DNA of 64,000 nt from an uncultured Bacilli bacterium (GCA_934089255.1 CAKOJI010000002.1:1-64000); one strand, 5' to 3'. Positions 35,102 to 45,626 are shown, numbered from the stretch's first letter. Notes: generated by a model not told the origin, from the letters alone. Program-made: numbers and translations.

Positions 35102-35878
35102 ATGAGCAAATACAAAGTAGATATTACAGGAATAAATACAAATGAATTAAAAGTATTAAAAAACAAAGAAATGTTAGAATTATTTTTAAAATATCAAAAC
35201 GGAGATTTAAAAAGTAAAGAAGAATTAGTTAACGGAAACCTTAAACTAGTATTAAGTATTATAAAAAAATATAATAATGGAAAACACGACATGAATGACT
35301 TATTCCAAATAGGTTGTATAGGCCTAATTAAAGCGGTAGATAACTTCGATACATCATACAATGTACAATTTTCAACATATGCTGTGCCACTAATTTTAGG
35401 AGAAGTAAAAAGATTTATAAGAGATTCAACAGAAGTAAGAATAGCAAGAAGTATTAGAGATACAGCATATAAAATATTAAAGTTCAAAGATGAGTACTTA
35501 TTAAAAAATGGAATCGAACCAAAAAACGATATAATATGTAAATCATTAGAAATAACTGATTACGATTTAGAATTAGCATTAAATAGTCTAAAAGAACCTA
35601 TGAGTATTTTTGAACCAATATATAATGATGGTGGAGATACAATATATCTAGCCGATCAAATAGCAGACATAAAAAATACTAATGAAGATAGAGACACTCT
35701 AATTAGTTTAAGAAAAGCACTATTAAAAATAAAACAAAGAGAAAGAAATATACTAACTGATAGATATATAGTTGGAAAAACACAAAGCGAAATTGCAAGT
35801 GAACTTGGTGTTAGTCAAGCACAAATATCTAGAATAGAAAAAAGTGCCATAAATAATGTTAAAAGACTAATAAAATGA
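35102..35878 (+). CDS. sigG: SigG-like forespore sigma factor
   Basis: This 258-residue sigma-70 family protein is very like SigG, which drives late forespore gene expression. The N-terminus MSKYKVDITGINTNELKVLKN (quoted in part: KYKVDITGINTNELKVLKN) carries the SigG-specific segment. Region 2 follows with LVNGNLKLVLSI, DLFQIGCIGLIKAVDNFD and FSTYAVPLILGEVKRFIRD. The region 3 linker is SIFEPIYNDGGD and region 4 is GKTQSEIASELGVSQAQISRIEKSA. The start at 35102 follows GAAAGGAA; an upstream in-frame ATG at 35042 would add a non-conserved 20 residues. It overlaps the YlmC gene by way of its stop codon. Its presence implies a sporulating host or recent ancestry from one. Confidence 0.9.
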   Translation: MSKYKVDITGINTNELKVLKNKEMLELFLKYQNGDLKSKEELVNGNLKLVLSIIKKYNNGKHDMNDLFQIGCIGLIKAVDNFDTSYNVQFSTYAVPLILGEVKRFIRDSTEVRIARSIRDTAYKILKFKDEYLLKNGIEPKNDIICKSLEITDYDLELALNSLKEPMSIFEPIYNDGGDTIYLADQIADIKNTNEDRDTLISLRKALLKIKQRERNILTDRYIVGKTQSEIASELGVSQAQISRIEKSAINNVKRLIK

Positions 35879-35901
35879 CATATAATTTTAATGGTGATGT
35901 A

Positions 35902-36123
35902 ATGAAAATAAGTGATTTACAAGATAAAGTTATAATAAATATAAAAGATGGAAAAAATATTGGCAAAATTGTTGACTTAGAAATATCAGAAACTGGAAAT
36001 ATTTTAAACTTTTATGCAATGCCAAGAAAACTATTTTACATATTTTCATCAAATAAAGAAACTATATTTACAATTAATGACATAAAAAAAATAGGAAAAG
36101 ATGTAATACTTGTTGAATTATGA
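35902..36123 (+). CDS. YlmC/YmxH family sporulation protein (PRC-barrel)
   Basis: This 73-residue protein has a PRC-barrel fold: MKISDLQDKVIINIKDGKNIG (in part), KIVDLEI, and the closing IKKIGKDVILVEL, all close to the YlmC/YmxH pattern. The family is linked to sporulation by its SigE control in Bacillus and Clostridium, and its genes often follow sigG, as here. The ATG at 35902 has GGTGAT four bases upstream and matches the family start. An ATG at 35875 overlapping the sigG stop would add nine unconserved residues. Confidence 0.88.
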   Translation: MKISDLQDKVIINIKDGKNIGKIVDLEISETGNILNFYAMPRKLFYIFSSNKETIFTINDIKKIGKDVILVEL

Positions 36124-36154
36124 TAAATAGTTTATAATTAATTAGGTGAGATGA

Positions 36155-36643
36155 ATGCATAAAAAAATATACATACTAACAACTATATTTTTTATTCTTG
36201 ATCAAATATCAAAATCAATAATAAGTACTTTTTTATCATTAAACGAAAATATAGTTATAATAAAAAACTTTTTTTCTATCAATTATATAAATAACAAAGG
36301 TGCTTCTTGGGGAATATTATCTAATGCTAGAATACTTTTAATAGTATTAAGTATAATATGTATAATAATTTTATTTAGATATATGAACACTTTTAAAATA
36401 AATAAAAGAAATATATTAGCATTTGGTATGATATTAGGTGGAATACTAGGAAATTTATCAGATAGAATATTTTTTGGATATGTAATTGATTTTTTAAATT
36501 TTAAAATAATTAATTATAATTTTCCAGTATTTAATCTAGCAGATACATTTATAGTTGTAGGTGTAATATTATTAATTATTGCAATAATAAAGGGAGAAGA
36601 CAAAAATGGAAGTAAAAGTAACGGAAGAAAACGAAAGAATTGA
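36155..36643 (+). CDS. lspA: Lipoprotein signal peptidase (signal peptidase II)
   Basis: LspA cleaves lipoprotein signal peptides after lipidation of the Cys. The 162-residue protein has four membrane helices. The catalytic Asp pair is in GNLSDRIFFGYVIDFLNF (about 103-120) and FNLADTFIVVG (about 126-136); the active aspartates are in the DF and AD positions. The conserved NxGASWG is seen as NKGASWG. AGGTGAG precedes the ATG. It overlaps rluD by 38 bases, the usual order in Bacillota. Confidence 0.94.
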   Translation: MHKKIYILTTIFFILDQISKSIISTFLSLNENIVIIKNFFSINYINNKGASWGILSNARILLIVLSIICIIILFRYMNTFKINKRNILAFGMILGGILGNLSDRIFFGYVIDFLNFKIINYNFPVFNLADTFIVVGVILLIIAIIKGEDKNGSKSNGRKRKN

Positions 36644-37496
36644 TAAATACATAGCAAAAACAACAGATTTATCAAGAACTTTAATATCAAAAATGATAGA
36701 TAATGGTTTCATATTAGTAAATAATAAGAAAACAAAAAACAATTATAAAGTAAAATTAAATGATATAATAACAATAGATGAAAATTACAAAGAATCAACT
36801 GATGTTTTACCAGAAAAGATGGATTTAAATATTGTCTATGAAGATAATGATATATTAATTATTAATAAACCATCTGGAATGGTAGTTCATCCTGGAAATG
36901 GAAATTATAGTGGTACATTAGTAAATGGATTAATGTACTACACAAATAATTTGAGTAGTGTAAATGGAGAAATTAGACCAGGTATAGTACATAGAATTGA
37001 TAAAGATACAAGTGGATTAATAATAGTAGCAAAAAATAATAAAGCACACGAAATACTAAGTAATTATTTTCAAAATAAAACAATAACAAGAACTTACATA
37101 GCATTAGTAAAAGGTGAATTAAAAACCAATTCTGCTACAATAGACGCTCCTATTGGAAGAAGTGAAAAAGATAGAAAAAAAATGGCTGTTACAAGCAAAA
37201 ATTCTAAAAATGCTGTAACACATTTAACAGTTTTAAAAAGATATAAAGGATATACTTTAGTTAAGTTGAAACTAGATACTGGAAGAACTCATCAAATAAG
37301 AGTTCATATGCAATATATAGGCCACCCTGTATACAACGATCCAGTATACACAAATGATAAATGTAGTGAGTTTGGACAATTCCTACACTCTTATTCAATG
37401 GAATTTGTTCACCCAATAACAAAAGAAAAAATGTATTTTGAGTGTCCATTACCAGACTATTTTGAAGACTTTCTAAAATGTTTAGAAGAAAAATAA
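36606..37496 (+). CDS. rluD: RluD-type pseudouridine synthase
   Basis: This 296-residue enzyme has an N-terminal S4 RNA-binding domain (about 10-65) and a RluA/RluD-family catalytic domain. The latter contains NKPSGMVVHPG, the catalytic Asp motif VHRIDKDTSGL (about 135-145) and GRTHQIRVHM. It converts uridines in the helix 69 region of 23S rRNA in its characterised relatives. The ATG has AAGGGAGAA upstream, inside lspA. The bidirectional terminator begins in its stop codon. Confidence 0.92.
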   Translation: MEVKVTEENERIDKYIAKTTDLSRTLISKMIDNGFILVNNKKTKNNYKVKLNDIITIDENYKESTDVLPEKMDLNIVYEDNDILIINKPSGMVVHPGNGNYSGTLVNGLMYYTNNLSSVNGEIRPGIVHRIDKDTSGLIIVAKNNKAHEILSNYFQNKTITRTYIALVKGELKTNSATIDAPIGRSEKDRKKMAVTSKNSKNAVTHLTVLKRYKGYTLVKLKLDTGRTHQIRVHMQYIGHPVYNDPVYTNDKCSEFGQFLHSYSMEFVHPITKEKMYFECPLPDYFEDFLKCLEEK

Positions 37497-37519
37497 GTTT
37501 TAAGTGAACTTATTTTTTT
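37491..37519. terminator. Bidirectional terminator
   Basis: AAATAAGTT and AACTTATTT enclose a 7-nt loop between convergent rluD and the minus-strand membrane protein gene, with A and T runs on both sides. Confidence 0.75.
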
Positions 37520-37839
37520 AAATTATAACTTAAATACTTAAAAGTAATTAAAAGTAATATTGCATTAATCAAAGAAAAAATATAATTATTAAAATAAAAT
37601 AATATAATATTAAAAGACTGTGTTATTATCCATATTAAAACATAACTTAATAAGATATCTTTATTATATAAATCATATTTAATTAAATTATATAAAAATA
37701 AAGATAAACAAAAATAGAATATTATTGATAAACTAATATAAATAGTAATTAAAAAATCTACATTTGTAATAAAAGGTAAAAAGATAATACTAAATAACCA
37801 AGGAACAAATAAAATACTAAAAGATATAATTTTTTTCAT
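37510..37839 (-). CDS. Small four-helix membrane protein of unknown function
   Basis: This 109-residue protein consists mostly of four hydrophobic helices with short charged loops, starting MKKIISFSILFVPWLFS. The minus-strand ATG at 37839 follows AAAGGA with good spacing; the ATG two codons earlier overlaps the site. I recognise no family. It is a single-gene unit between rluD and the rhomboid gene, divergent from the latter. Confidence 0.65.
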   Translation of the reverse strand: MKKIISFSILFVPWLFSIIFLPFITNVDFLITIYISLSIIFYFCLSLFLYNLIKYDLYNKDILLSYVLIWIITQSFNIILFYFNNYIFSLINAILLLITFKYLSYNLKK

Positions 37840-37903
37840 AGTCATTTCCTTTACTTAAAATTAACTTTGTTATAAAATATATATATGCAGGAAGGTGATA
37901 TAA

Positions 37904-39046
37904 ATGAATGGTTCTATTACAATTTCAGAAAAAGATGAGTTAATAATGAAACTTGTACATTATTTTGTAACTAAAGAAAATTACGCTCCTATTTTAGTTA
38001 ATGGAGTACAAAATGAAATATGGTTAGAAAATTTAGACGCATATTATAAAATAATAAGAATTAATTCAAACTACATCCATAATAAAGAACAATATGATTT
38101 TGACTTATTTAAAGTAACAAACGTATGTAAACAAATTAGCAAAAAAACACTAACTAGGAAAATAAAAACATTAAATATTTTTACAGACGCAAACGAAAGT
38201 GTAAAAGTAGAAAATAATAAAAATATAGATAATTTAATTATTAATGATGCAGATGAATTAGAAGAAAGCAATGGACTTGTATCACTTTTTCCACAAATTA
38301 AAGAAGAAAATATTGATGGTTTACACGGGTTAGATTTTTTAGTAAACGTATCAAACGATATTAATAAAAAAACAGAAAATGATAATAAGTTTTATGAAAG
38401 TGTATTTAAACCAAAAAAAATTATAGCAACAAAAGTTTTAATTGGAATAAATATAGTGGTATTTTTAATAACATTTATTTTATCAAAAACAAACATTTTT
38501 GATGTATTTACTAAATTTGCATTGAATAAATATTACTTTCAAAATGGAGAAATATATAGATTAATTACGTGTGGTTTTCTACACGCAGATATTATTCACT
38601 TACTTTGTAATATGTATTCACTAAGTATTATTGGAACACAAATAGAAAACTTTATTGGAAAAAAGAAATTTTTAATAGTTTATTTCGTTAGCTTATTAAC
38701 AGGAAGTTTATTATCTTGCATACTTAATACTGGATGGAGTGTAGGAGCAAGTGGTGCAATATTTGGATTAATAGGTGCTTTAGTATATTTTGGATATCAC
38801 TATAGAATATATTTAGGCTCTGTTTTAAAAAACCAATTAATACCCTTATTAATATTAAATTTAGGAATAGGTTTTATAATACCTAACATAGATATAAGTG
38901 CACATATAGGCGGATTAGTAGGAGGATTACTTACTACAATGAGTTTAGGAATTGAAAAAAAATCAGACAAAAAAGATGTATTAAATGGAACAATATGCCT
39001 AATAACTTTAATATTATTTTTACTATTTATTTTATACACTCGTTAA
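37904..39046 (+). CDS. Rhomboid family intramembrane serine protease
   Basis: This 380-residue protein has an N-terminal cytoplasmic domain of about 165 residues and then a rhomboid core with seven helices, as in GluP/YqgP. Catalytic residues are visible: the nucleophile Ser in VGASGAIFG (about 289-297) and the His in ISAHIGGLVGG (about 333-343), with CGFLHADIIHLLCNMYSL before them (in part: FLHADIIHLLCNM). AGGAAGGTGAT precedes the ATG. Rhomboids cleave membrane proteins within the bilayer. Substrates are not evident, although several anchored surface proteins are encoded nearby. Confidence 0.92.
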   Translation: MNGSITISEKDELIMKLVHYFVTKENYAPILVNGVQNEIWLENLDAYYKIIRINSNYIHNKEQYDFDLFKVTNVCKQISKKTLTRKIKTLNIFTDANESVKVENNKNIDNLIINDADELEESNGLVSLFPQIKEENIDGLHGLDFLVNVSNDINKKTENDNKFYESVFKPKKIIATKVLIGINIVVFLITFILSKTNIFDVFTKFALNKYYFQNGEIYRLITCGFLHADIIHLLCNMYSLSIIGTQIENFIGKKKFLIVYFVSLLTGSLLSCILNTGWSVGASGAIFGLIGALVYFGYHYRIYLGSVLKNQLIPLLILNLGIGFIIPNIDISAHIGGLVGGLLTTMSLGIEKKSDKKDVLNGTICLITLILFLLFILYTR

Positions 39047-39047
39047 T

Positions 39048-39076
39048 TTGACAAAAGCATAAAAGTATGGTAAACT
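39048..39076 (+). promoter_or_regulatory. Strong promoter of a short transcript
   Basis: Consensus TTGACA and TAAACT are spaced by 17 bp; the predicted transcript starts near 39083. It begins within two bases of the rhomboid stop codon. Confidence 0.7.
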
Positions 39077-39082
39077 GTATCT

Positions 39083-39137
39083 ACCAATGGGGGTTGGAAG
39101 TTACATAAAAAACAAAACTCCATTGAGGAGTTTTTAA
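39083..39137 (+). ncRNA. Candidate small RNA of about 55 nt
   Basis: A strong promoter is followed within 60 bases by a strong terminator (AAAACTCC, loop ATTGA, GGAGTTTTT at 39114-39135). A second promoter then starts the next gene. The intervening RNA contains a CCAA-TGGGGGT-TTGG-type hairpin (39084-39096). The only ORF is 16 codons from the ATG at 39087; it runs through the terminator and has no ribosome site, so a non-coding RNA is more likely. Family unknown. Confidence 0.5.
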
Positions 39138-39140
39138 CAT

Positions 39141-39169
39141 TTGACAAATTTAAATAAAAATGTTAAAAT
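39141..39169 (+). promoter_or_regulatory. Promoter of the InlB-repeat pilin-domain gene
   Basis: TTGACA and TAAAAT are spaced by 17 bp, giving a leader of about 50 nt. Confidence 0.75.
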
Positions 39170-39226
39170 ACTCTACAACTTTAGAAGTTTAGTACAGATT
39201 TAGTTCTTAGAAGGGGGATATGAGAT

Positions 39227-40680
<1,454 letters not shown>

Positions 40681-40681
<1 letters not shown>

Positions 40682-40711
40682 AAAAAGTCTTGTCTAACAA
40701 GATTTTTTTTA
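40681..40711 (+). terminator. Rho-independent terminator
   Basis: TCTTGT and ACAAGA around a 3-nt loop are followed by T residues. Confidence 0.75.
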
Positions 40712-40734
40712 TTTCATATTTTATTTTACACAAA

Positions 40735-40763
40735 TAAAAACCTCGTTTCATAGAAACGGGGTT
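40735..40763 (-). terminator. Terminator of the 40777 gene (minus strand)
   Basis: On the minus strand AACCCCGTTTC pairs with GAAACGAGGTT over a 3-nt loop, followed by T residues. Confidence 0.8.
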
Positions 40764-40776
40764 GATATCATAAACA

Positions 40777-41886
40777 CTATTTTTTTATCTCATTTTTAAA
40801 TCCAACTATTACATATGGGTCTTTTTCCGTACCATTTCCTCTAACATTTGTATGTTCACTAATATTAATTACCAATCTAGCCATGCCAGTATTATTAGCA
40901 CCAGTTGACATTATTGTTGAATTAATTTTATATACTTGACTAGTATTTGCTGAATTACCTGTAAGTGTCCAATATGAATTTTCAAAATCTGCTAAATAAT
41001 TATAATTACTACAAGTAACTTCATCAGCATTTTTACAACTAGTATCTAGGCTTGCTAACAAATATTCATTTAATTGAAGTAACCCTAAATATTGATTATC
41101 AAGTGTTTGAGAACACTCAATTGAACCATCATTAACTGTTTCTTCTAAACTTCTTTTTCCAATACACAATGTTGTTTCTTTAATATAAGCTTTACCATCT
41201 TCACTTAATACACTATTATTTTTATAAATATCGTCTAATGTATCTTTAATCCTACTATTTATACCGTCTTTAACATAATTATTTTTACCAATAGAAGCAC
41301 CAACTTCTTCATTGTATCTATCATCCCAAACTACAGGATCACGTCTACCGTCTTCTATTAATCTTATTGTTCCATCTTCATTTATTTTAGTTATTCTCCA
41401 TTTTCTTTTATCGAATACTAAATAATTGTCTACTTTATCTCCTCTAAAATAATATTCATTTCCTATAGAATATAAACCATTACCACTTGTAACCTCTTTA
41501 CTTATTATTGTATCTTTTAAATTAGAAGACTTATAAGTATTATCTGGAGTAGTACAATTTAATATAGGTGAATAAGAATAATAATTATTATTATTTTCTA
41601 TATATAAAGTTCCACTACAACTAGTATTCTTTTTTAACATTTTTTCAGGATCTTTTATAATACCTTTAACAGTTAAATCATTAAGTGATAAACTTACTAT
41701 ACCATTTAAACTAGGTAATTCATCCTTATGTGTAGAATAATAACTCTTTGCTTTCTCCATTATTTTAGTTTCAAAAGTTTCAGGATCCATTTTGCTAGAA
41801 CAAGAAGAAACTAAAAATAATAAGAAAAATATAATAACAAAAACTCCAAGAACCATATAAATAATCTTTTTCAATTTTTCATCCAT
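40777..41886 (-). CDS. Membrane-anchored protein with pilin-like domain
   Basis: This 369-residue protein has a membrane anchor at residues 7-28. A domain at about 33-110 (KAKSYYSTHKDELPSLNG, VSLSLNDLTVKGIIKD, CSGTLYI) matches the second domain of the convergent 39227 protein. The C-terminal 230 residues resemble the DUF-like surface domain with RKWRITKINEDGTIRLI, YLGLLQLNEYLLAS and a final GTEKDPYVI, often seen after pseudopilin-like modules in gut Bacillota. Eight or more Cys residues may form disulfides. The Cys pair near residue 28-29 (SSCSSK) is not a clear lipobox. It converges on the 39227 gene. Confidence 0.65.
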   Translation of the reverse strand: MDEKLKKIIYMVLGVFVIIFFLLFLVSSCSSKMDPETFETKIMEKAKSYYSTHKDELPSLNGIVSLSLNDLTVKGIIKDPEKMLKKNTSCSGTLYIENNNNYYSYSPILNCTTPDNTYKSSNLKDTIISKEVTSGNGLYSIGNEYYFRGDKVDNYLVFDKRKWRITKINEDGTIRLIEDGRRDPVVWDDRYNEEVGASIGKNNYVKDGINSRIKDTLDDIYKNNSVLSEDGKAYIKETTLCIGKRSLEETVNDGSIECSQTLDNQYLGLLQLNEYLLASLDTSCKNADEVTCSNYNYLADFENSYWTLTGNSANTSQVYKINSTIMSTGANNTGMARLVINISEHTNVRGNGTEKDPYVIVGFKNEIKK

Positions 41887-41995
41887 TTAATCAACTCCTA
41901 GAATGAGTATATCATTATTATTTTTTTATTTCAATAATTCTTTTGCTTTTATTATTCCAATAAATATGATAAAATTTTTATAGGATGTGAAATAT

Positions 41996-43090
41996 ATGAT
42001 AAAAAATAAAAATGATAAAAAAGAAGATAAAATAAAAATGCCTAAAACAAAAGTAAAAAAATTAAAATTAAAACATAGAAATTTAATTATTATAATTGCA
42101 GCATTGATAGTAGTGCTAGCAAGTATAATATTTATACCAAAATTAACAAAGAAAGAAGCACCTAAAAAAGATAACAAAATAGAAAAGAAAGACGAACCAA
42201 AATTAAAAATAATTGATTTAAATTCAAAATCTAGACCATATGCAGTAATGATTAATAATGTTGGAACAGCAAGACCATTACAAAGTGGTTTACAAGACGC
42301 TTATTTAATGTACGAAATAATAGTAGAAGGTGGAATAACTAGATACTTAGCATTATTTATGGATACAACAACAGAAAGAATAGGTTCTATAAGAAGTGCA
42401 AGACATTACTATTTAGATTATGCTTTAGAAAATGATGCAATATATGTTCATCATGGATATAGCCCTCAAGCATATAATGATTTCAGTGCATTAAAAGTTG
42501 ATAGAATAGAAGTAAGTACACCAAAAACTGGCTGGAGAGATAAAACTTTAAAAGTTGCATCAGAACATACACTATTCACAAGCATAGAAAAATTAAATAA
42601 TGGAATAGGAAGTAAAAGAACAGAAAGAAATAAAGATATATTACTAAATTATAGTGCTAAAGAAATTAATTTAGAAGAAACAGAAGATAGAGTAGTAGCT
42701 AACAAAGTTGTAATACCATATTCAGCTAACACAACTACAAGTTATCAATATAATCCAGAAGAAAAAGTATACTATAGATTTGTAAATGATAAAGAACACA
42801 CTGATTACGTTACAAAAAAACAATACAATTTTAAAAATATTATAACTTACAAAGTTAAAAATTATACATTAGATGACGTAGAAACAAAAGGACGACAAGG
42901 AATAGATAATGTTGGTAGCGGAGAAGGATATTATATTACAAATGGATATGCAAGAAAAATCAATTGGAAAAAAGATTGTAGAGAATGTCAAACAGTTTAC
43001 ACATATAGCGATGGAAAAGAAATTACTGTAAATGACGGAAATACATTTATACAAATTCAACCATCTGATAAAACATTAACAATAGAATAA
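41996..43090 (+). CDS. YerB-like DUF3048 protein, membrane anchored
   Basis: This 364-residue protein has a basic cytoplasmic start, one membrane helix (about 30-50), a Lys-rich linker, and an extracellular DUF3048 pair of domains. The family motifs are RPYAVMINNVGTARPLQSGL, YEIIVEGGITRYLALF, IGSIRSARHYYLDYA and VHHGYSPQAY. YerB, a lipoprotein in Bacillus, has no settled function. The ATG at 41996 has AGGATG upstream; the GTG at 41987 overlaps that site. A small membrane protein gene follows after 13 bases. Confidence 0.87.
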   Translation: MIKNKNDKKEDKIKMPKTKVKKLKLKHRNLIIIIAALIVVLASIIFIPKLTKKEAPKKDNKIEKKDEPKLKIIDLNSKSRPYAVMINNVGTARPLQSGLQDAYLMYEIIVEGGITRYLALFMDTTTERIGSIRSARHYYLDYALENDAIYVHHGYSPQAYNDFSALKVDRIEVSTPKTGWRDKTLKVASEHTLFTSIEKLNNGIGSKRTERNKDILLNYSAKEINLEETEDRVVANKVVIPYSANTTTSYQYNPEEKVYYRFVNDKEHTDYVTKKQYNFKNIITYKVKNYTLDDVETKGRQGIDNVGSGEGYYITNGYARKINWKKDCRECQTVYTYSDGKEITVNDGNTFIQIQPSDKTLTIE

Positions 43091-43103
43091 AAAGGATGAT
43101 ATT

Positions 43104-43346
43104 ATGCAAGCGATACTAGATAATTATTTAGTAATAATTATTGTTGGACTATTTTTAGTATTTGCACTTATAGGTTATTTAATTGATATGTTAAAAAATA
43201 AAGATATATCAGATAATAACATTGAAGTACCTAAAAATATAGAACCAATAGAAGTTACTAAAATAGAAAATAATACAAATAACACAAATAATGACAAAGA
43301 TGATTTACTAAAAAATTATGACAATGATACAATAAAAAAATTGTAA
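43104..43346 (+). CDS. Small single-helix membrane protein
   Basis: This 80-residue protein has one N-terminal membrane helix (about 8-28) and an Asn/Asp/Lys-rich polar tail. AAAGGATGAT precedes the ATG. It is co-transcribed with the YerB-like gene and followed by a terminator. No family is recognised; it could be a partner of the upstream protein. Confidence 0.6.
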   Translation: MQAILDNYLVIIIVGLFLVFALIGYLIDMLKNKDISDNNIEVPKNIEPIEVTKIENNTNNTNNDKDDLLKNYDNDTIKKL

Positions 43347-43355
43347 AATATATAT

Positions 43356-43384
43356 AAAGGAAGATATTATAATCTTCTTTTTAT
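43356..43384 (+). terminator. Rho-independent terminator
   Basis: GAAGAT and ATCTTC with a 6-nt loop, extended by A-T pairs, end in T residues. Confidence 0.7.
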
Positions 43385-43440
43385 AGATTTAATAAAAATA
43401 TTTTGATATAATAAAATATATTATAAGGAGTGATAAAAAA

Positions 43441-44253
43441 ATGACATTTACTGCAATATGGAATGTAATAACAAAAATTATAGATATTTGTTTAGTATGG
43501 ATAATGTTTTATTTCATATTTAAAAACATAAAAAATAATGTAAAAATGGTACTTATATTTAAAGGAGTAATAATAATAATATTAATTAAAATATTAAGTA
43601 ATATTCTTGATTTGTACACAATTGGTTTGCTACTAGAATACGTTTTATCTTGGGGACCAATAGCATTAATAGTAATATTCCAACCTGAAATTAGAAATGT
43701 TTTAGAAAGTATAGGAAGAAGCCAATTATTAGGAAGACATAAAGTACTAACAGGGGATGAAAGAGAAAAAATTGTATTTGAAATAATGACTGCTATTGAA
43801 TACTTAAAGAAAAACAGGATAGGTGCTTTAATAGTTCTTGAAAGAAATATGTCTTTACAAGAATATATAGAACCTGCAAATAAAATATATTCTGATATAA
43901 CTGCACCATTATTAGATGCAATATTCTTACCACCAAATCCATTACACGATGGCGGTGTTATTATTCAAGGAGACAGATTAACTTGTGCAGGAGCAGTATT
44001 TAAAACAAGTATGAATCCAAACGTAAATAAAAAATTAGGAACAAGACATAGAGCAGCACTAGGTGTTGCAGAAGAAACAGATGCAATAGCATTAGTAGTT
44101 TCAGAAGAAACTGGTAGAATATCAATTGCTGTAGATAATCATTTATACTACAACTTAACATTAGAAGAATTTAAGATGAAGTTACTTGATGAACTTAAAC
44201 CTAAAACTGAAGTATTCTATGATGCTGATGAGGAGGATGATATAAATGAGTAA
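43441..44253 (+). CDS. cdaA: Diadenylate cyclase CdaA
   Basis: CdaA makes c-di-AMP, which controls potassium and osmolyte balance and cell-wall homeostasis. The 270-residue protein has three membrane helices (about 10-85) and a DAC domain with the catalytic DGG (PLHDGGVIIQ, about 175-184) and RHR motif (GTRHRAALG, about 200-208). AAGGAGTGAT precedes the ATG. It overlaps cdaR by 8 bases. The usual third gene, glmM, does not follow. Confidence 0.95.
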   Translation: MTFTAIWNVITKIIDICLVWIMFYFIFKNIKNNVKMVLIFKGVIIIILIKILSNILDLYTIGLLLEYVLSWGPIALIVIFQPEIRNVLESIGRSQLLGRHKVLTGDEREKIVFEIMTAIEYLKKNRIGALIVLERNMSLQEYIEPANKIYSDITAPLLDAIFLPPNPLHDGGVIIQGDRLTCAGAVFKTSMNPNVNKKLGTRHRAALGVAEETDAIALVVSEETGRISIAVDNHLYYNLTLEEFKMKLLDELKPKTEVFYDADEEDDINE

Positions 44254-45607
44254 GATATTTAAACCATTTATTGCAATTTTTAAATTTATTTATGCAATAT
44301 TAGATAAATTAATCGTAACTCCTATAAGTAAACTAGTTTATAGAATAAGTAAACTTGGAAAAAATAATGGAGGAAAATTAGAAAGAATACTAAATAGACC
44401 AATTGTATTAATATATATTTCTCTAATATGTGCAATTGCAATATTTTATTTAGTAGATCATAAAGTAATATCTCTAGTAGATAATGAAGCAGAAATAATT
44501 ACAGATCAAAAAGTTAATATAATATACAATGAAGAAAATTATGTTGTTGAAGGTGTTCCTGAAACAGTAGACATAACATTAATTGGTTCAAAAAGTAACT
44601 TGTATTTGGCAAAACAAATTGGTGACCATAAAGTTGTTCTAGACCTAACAAATTATGAACCAGGAACATATAAAGTTAAACTAAAATATAATCATTCAAT
44701 GAACAACGTAAGTTATAAGTTAGACCCTTCTACTATATCAATTAAAATAAGTGAAAAAGAAAGTGCAGTATTTAATCTTACTTATGATTTAGTAAACGAA
44801 AACAAATTAGATAAAAAACTTAATATTAATAGTGTAAAACTTGATAAGAGCGAAGTTATAGTAAAAGGTTCTAAAGAAACTCTAGCAACTATATCAAACG
44901 TAAAAGCTCTAATTGATGTTGAAGCAGCAGGATTAACCAACAAAGGCGAATATAAAGTAGATTCAATAAAATTAGTAGCATACGATAATAATGGAAATAA
45001 AGTTAAAAATGTTGAAATGGTTCCAAATAACATAAGTGCTCAAATAAAAGTAGAATCATATTCAGTTGAATTACCAGTTAAGGTTGTTACAAGTGGAAAT
45101 ATTACAACAGGTTATGCACTTAACTCAATTAATTCATCAGTTACAAAAGTAACAGTTTATGGTGACCAAGAAGTATTAGATAATTTAACATACATTGAAG
45201 CACCTATAGATGTAACTGGACTAAGTACAAATAAAACATTCAGTGGAGTTAACTTAACAAAGCCAATTGGAGTTAGATATATGACTGAATCAACAACAAG
45301 CGTAACTGTCACTCTAGACGTTGAAACTAGTAGAGAATTTGCCGGAATAGTAATAGAATCAAGAAATTTAGCAGATGAATACACAGCTTCCGCACTAACA
45401 GAAAACGATAGAACAATAACAGTAATTGCAAAAGGTGTAAAAAGTGCACTCGATACTTTAGAAGATTCTAAAATAAAAGCATATATTGATTTATCAGGTT
45501 ATACTGCTGGTACTTACGAAGTAGAAGTTAAGCCAGAAACTGACGATTCAAGGTTTACATTAGTTGCAACTAGTAGCAAAGTTAAAATAAAAATATCAAA
45601 GAAGTAG
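44246..45607 (+). CDS. cdaR: CdaR, YbbR-domain regulator of CdaA
   Basis: This 453-residue protein has a membrane helix near residues 50-70 and then about four extracellular YbbR repeats, each of about 80 residues. Examples are EENYVVEGVPETVDITLIGSK (in part) and DKSEVIVKGSKETLATISNVKALIDV (in part). CdaR binds and modulates CdaA in other Bacillota. GAGGAGG precedes the ATG, inside the cdaA end, so translation is coupled. Confidence 0.92.
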   Translation: MSKIFKPFIAIFKFIYAILDKLIVTPISKLVYRISKLGKNNGGKLERILNRPIVLIYISLICAIAIFYLVDHKVISLVDNEAEIITDQKVNIIYNEENYVVEGVPETVDITLIGSKSNLYLAKQIGDHKVVLDLTNYEPGTYKVKLKYNHSMNNVSYKLDPSTISIKISEKESAVFNLTYDLVNENKLDKKLNINSVKLDKSEVIVKGSKETLATISNVKALIDVEAAGLTNKGEYKVDSIKLVAYDNNGNKVKNVEMVPNNISAQIKVESYSVELPVKVVTSGNITTGYALNSINSSVTKVTVYGDQEVLDNLTYIEAPIDVTGLSTNKTFSGVNLTKPIGVRYMTESTTSVTVTLDVETSREFAGIVIESRNLADEYTASALTENDRTITVIAKGVKSALDTLEDSKIKAYIDLSGYTAGTYEVEVKPETDDSRFTLVATSSKVKIKISKK

Positions 45608-45626
45608 TTCATACTACTTTTTTTTT
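45602..45626 (+). terminator. Rho-independent terminator after cdaR
   Basis: AAGTAGT, a TCAT loop and ACTACTT are followed by T residues; the hairpin contains the cdaR stop codon. Confidence 0.82.

Noticed and set aside
39087..39137. 16-codon ORF within the candidate small RNA
   Set aside because: It runs through the terminator hairpin, has no ribosome site, and the transcript ends before its stop.
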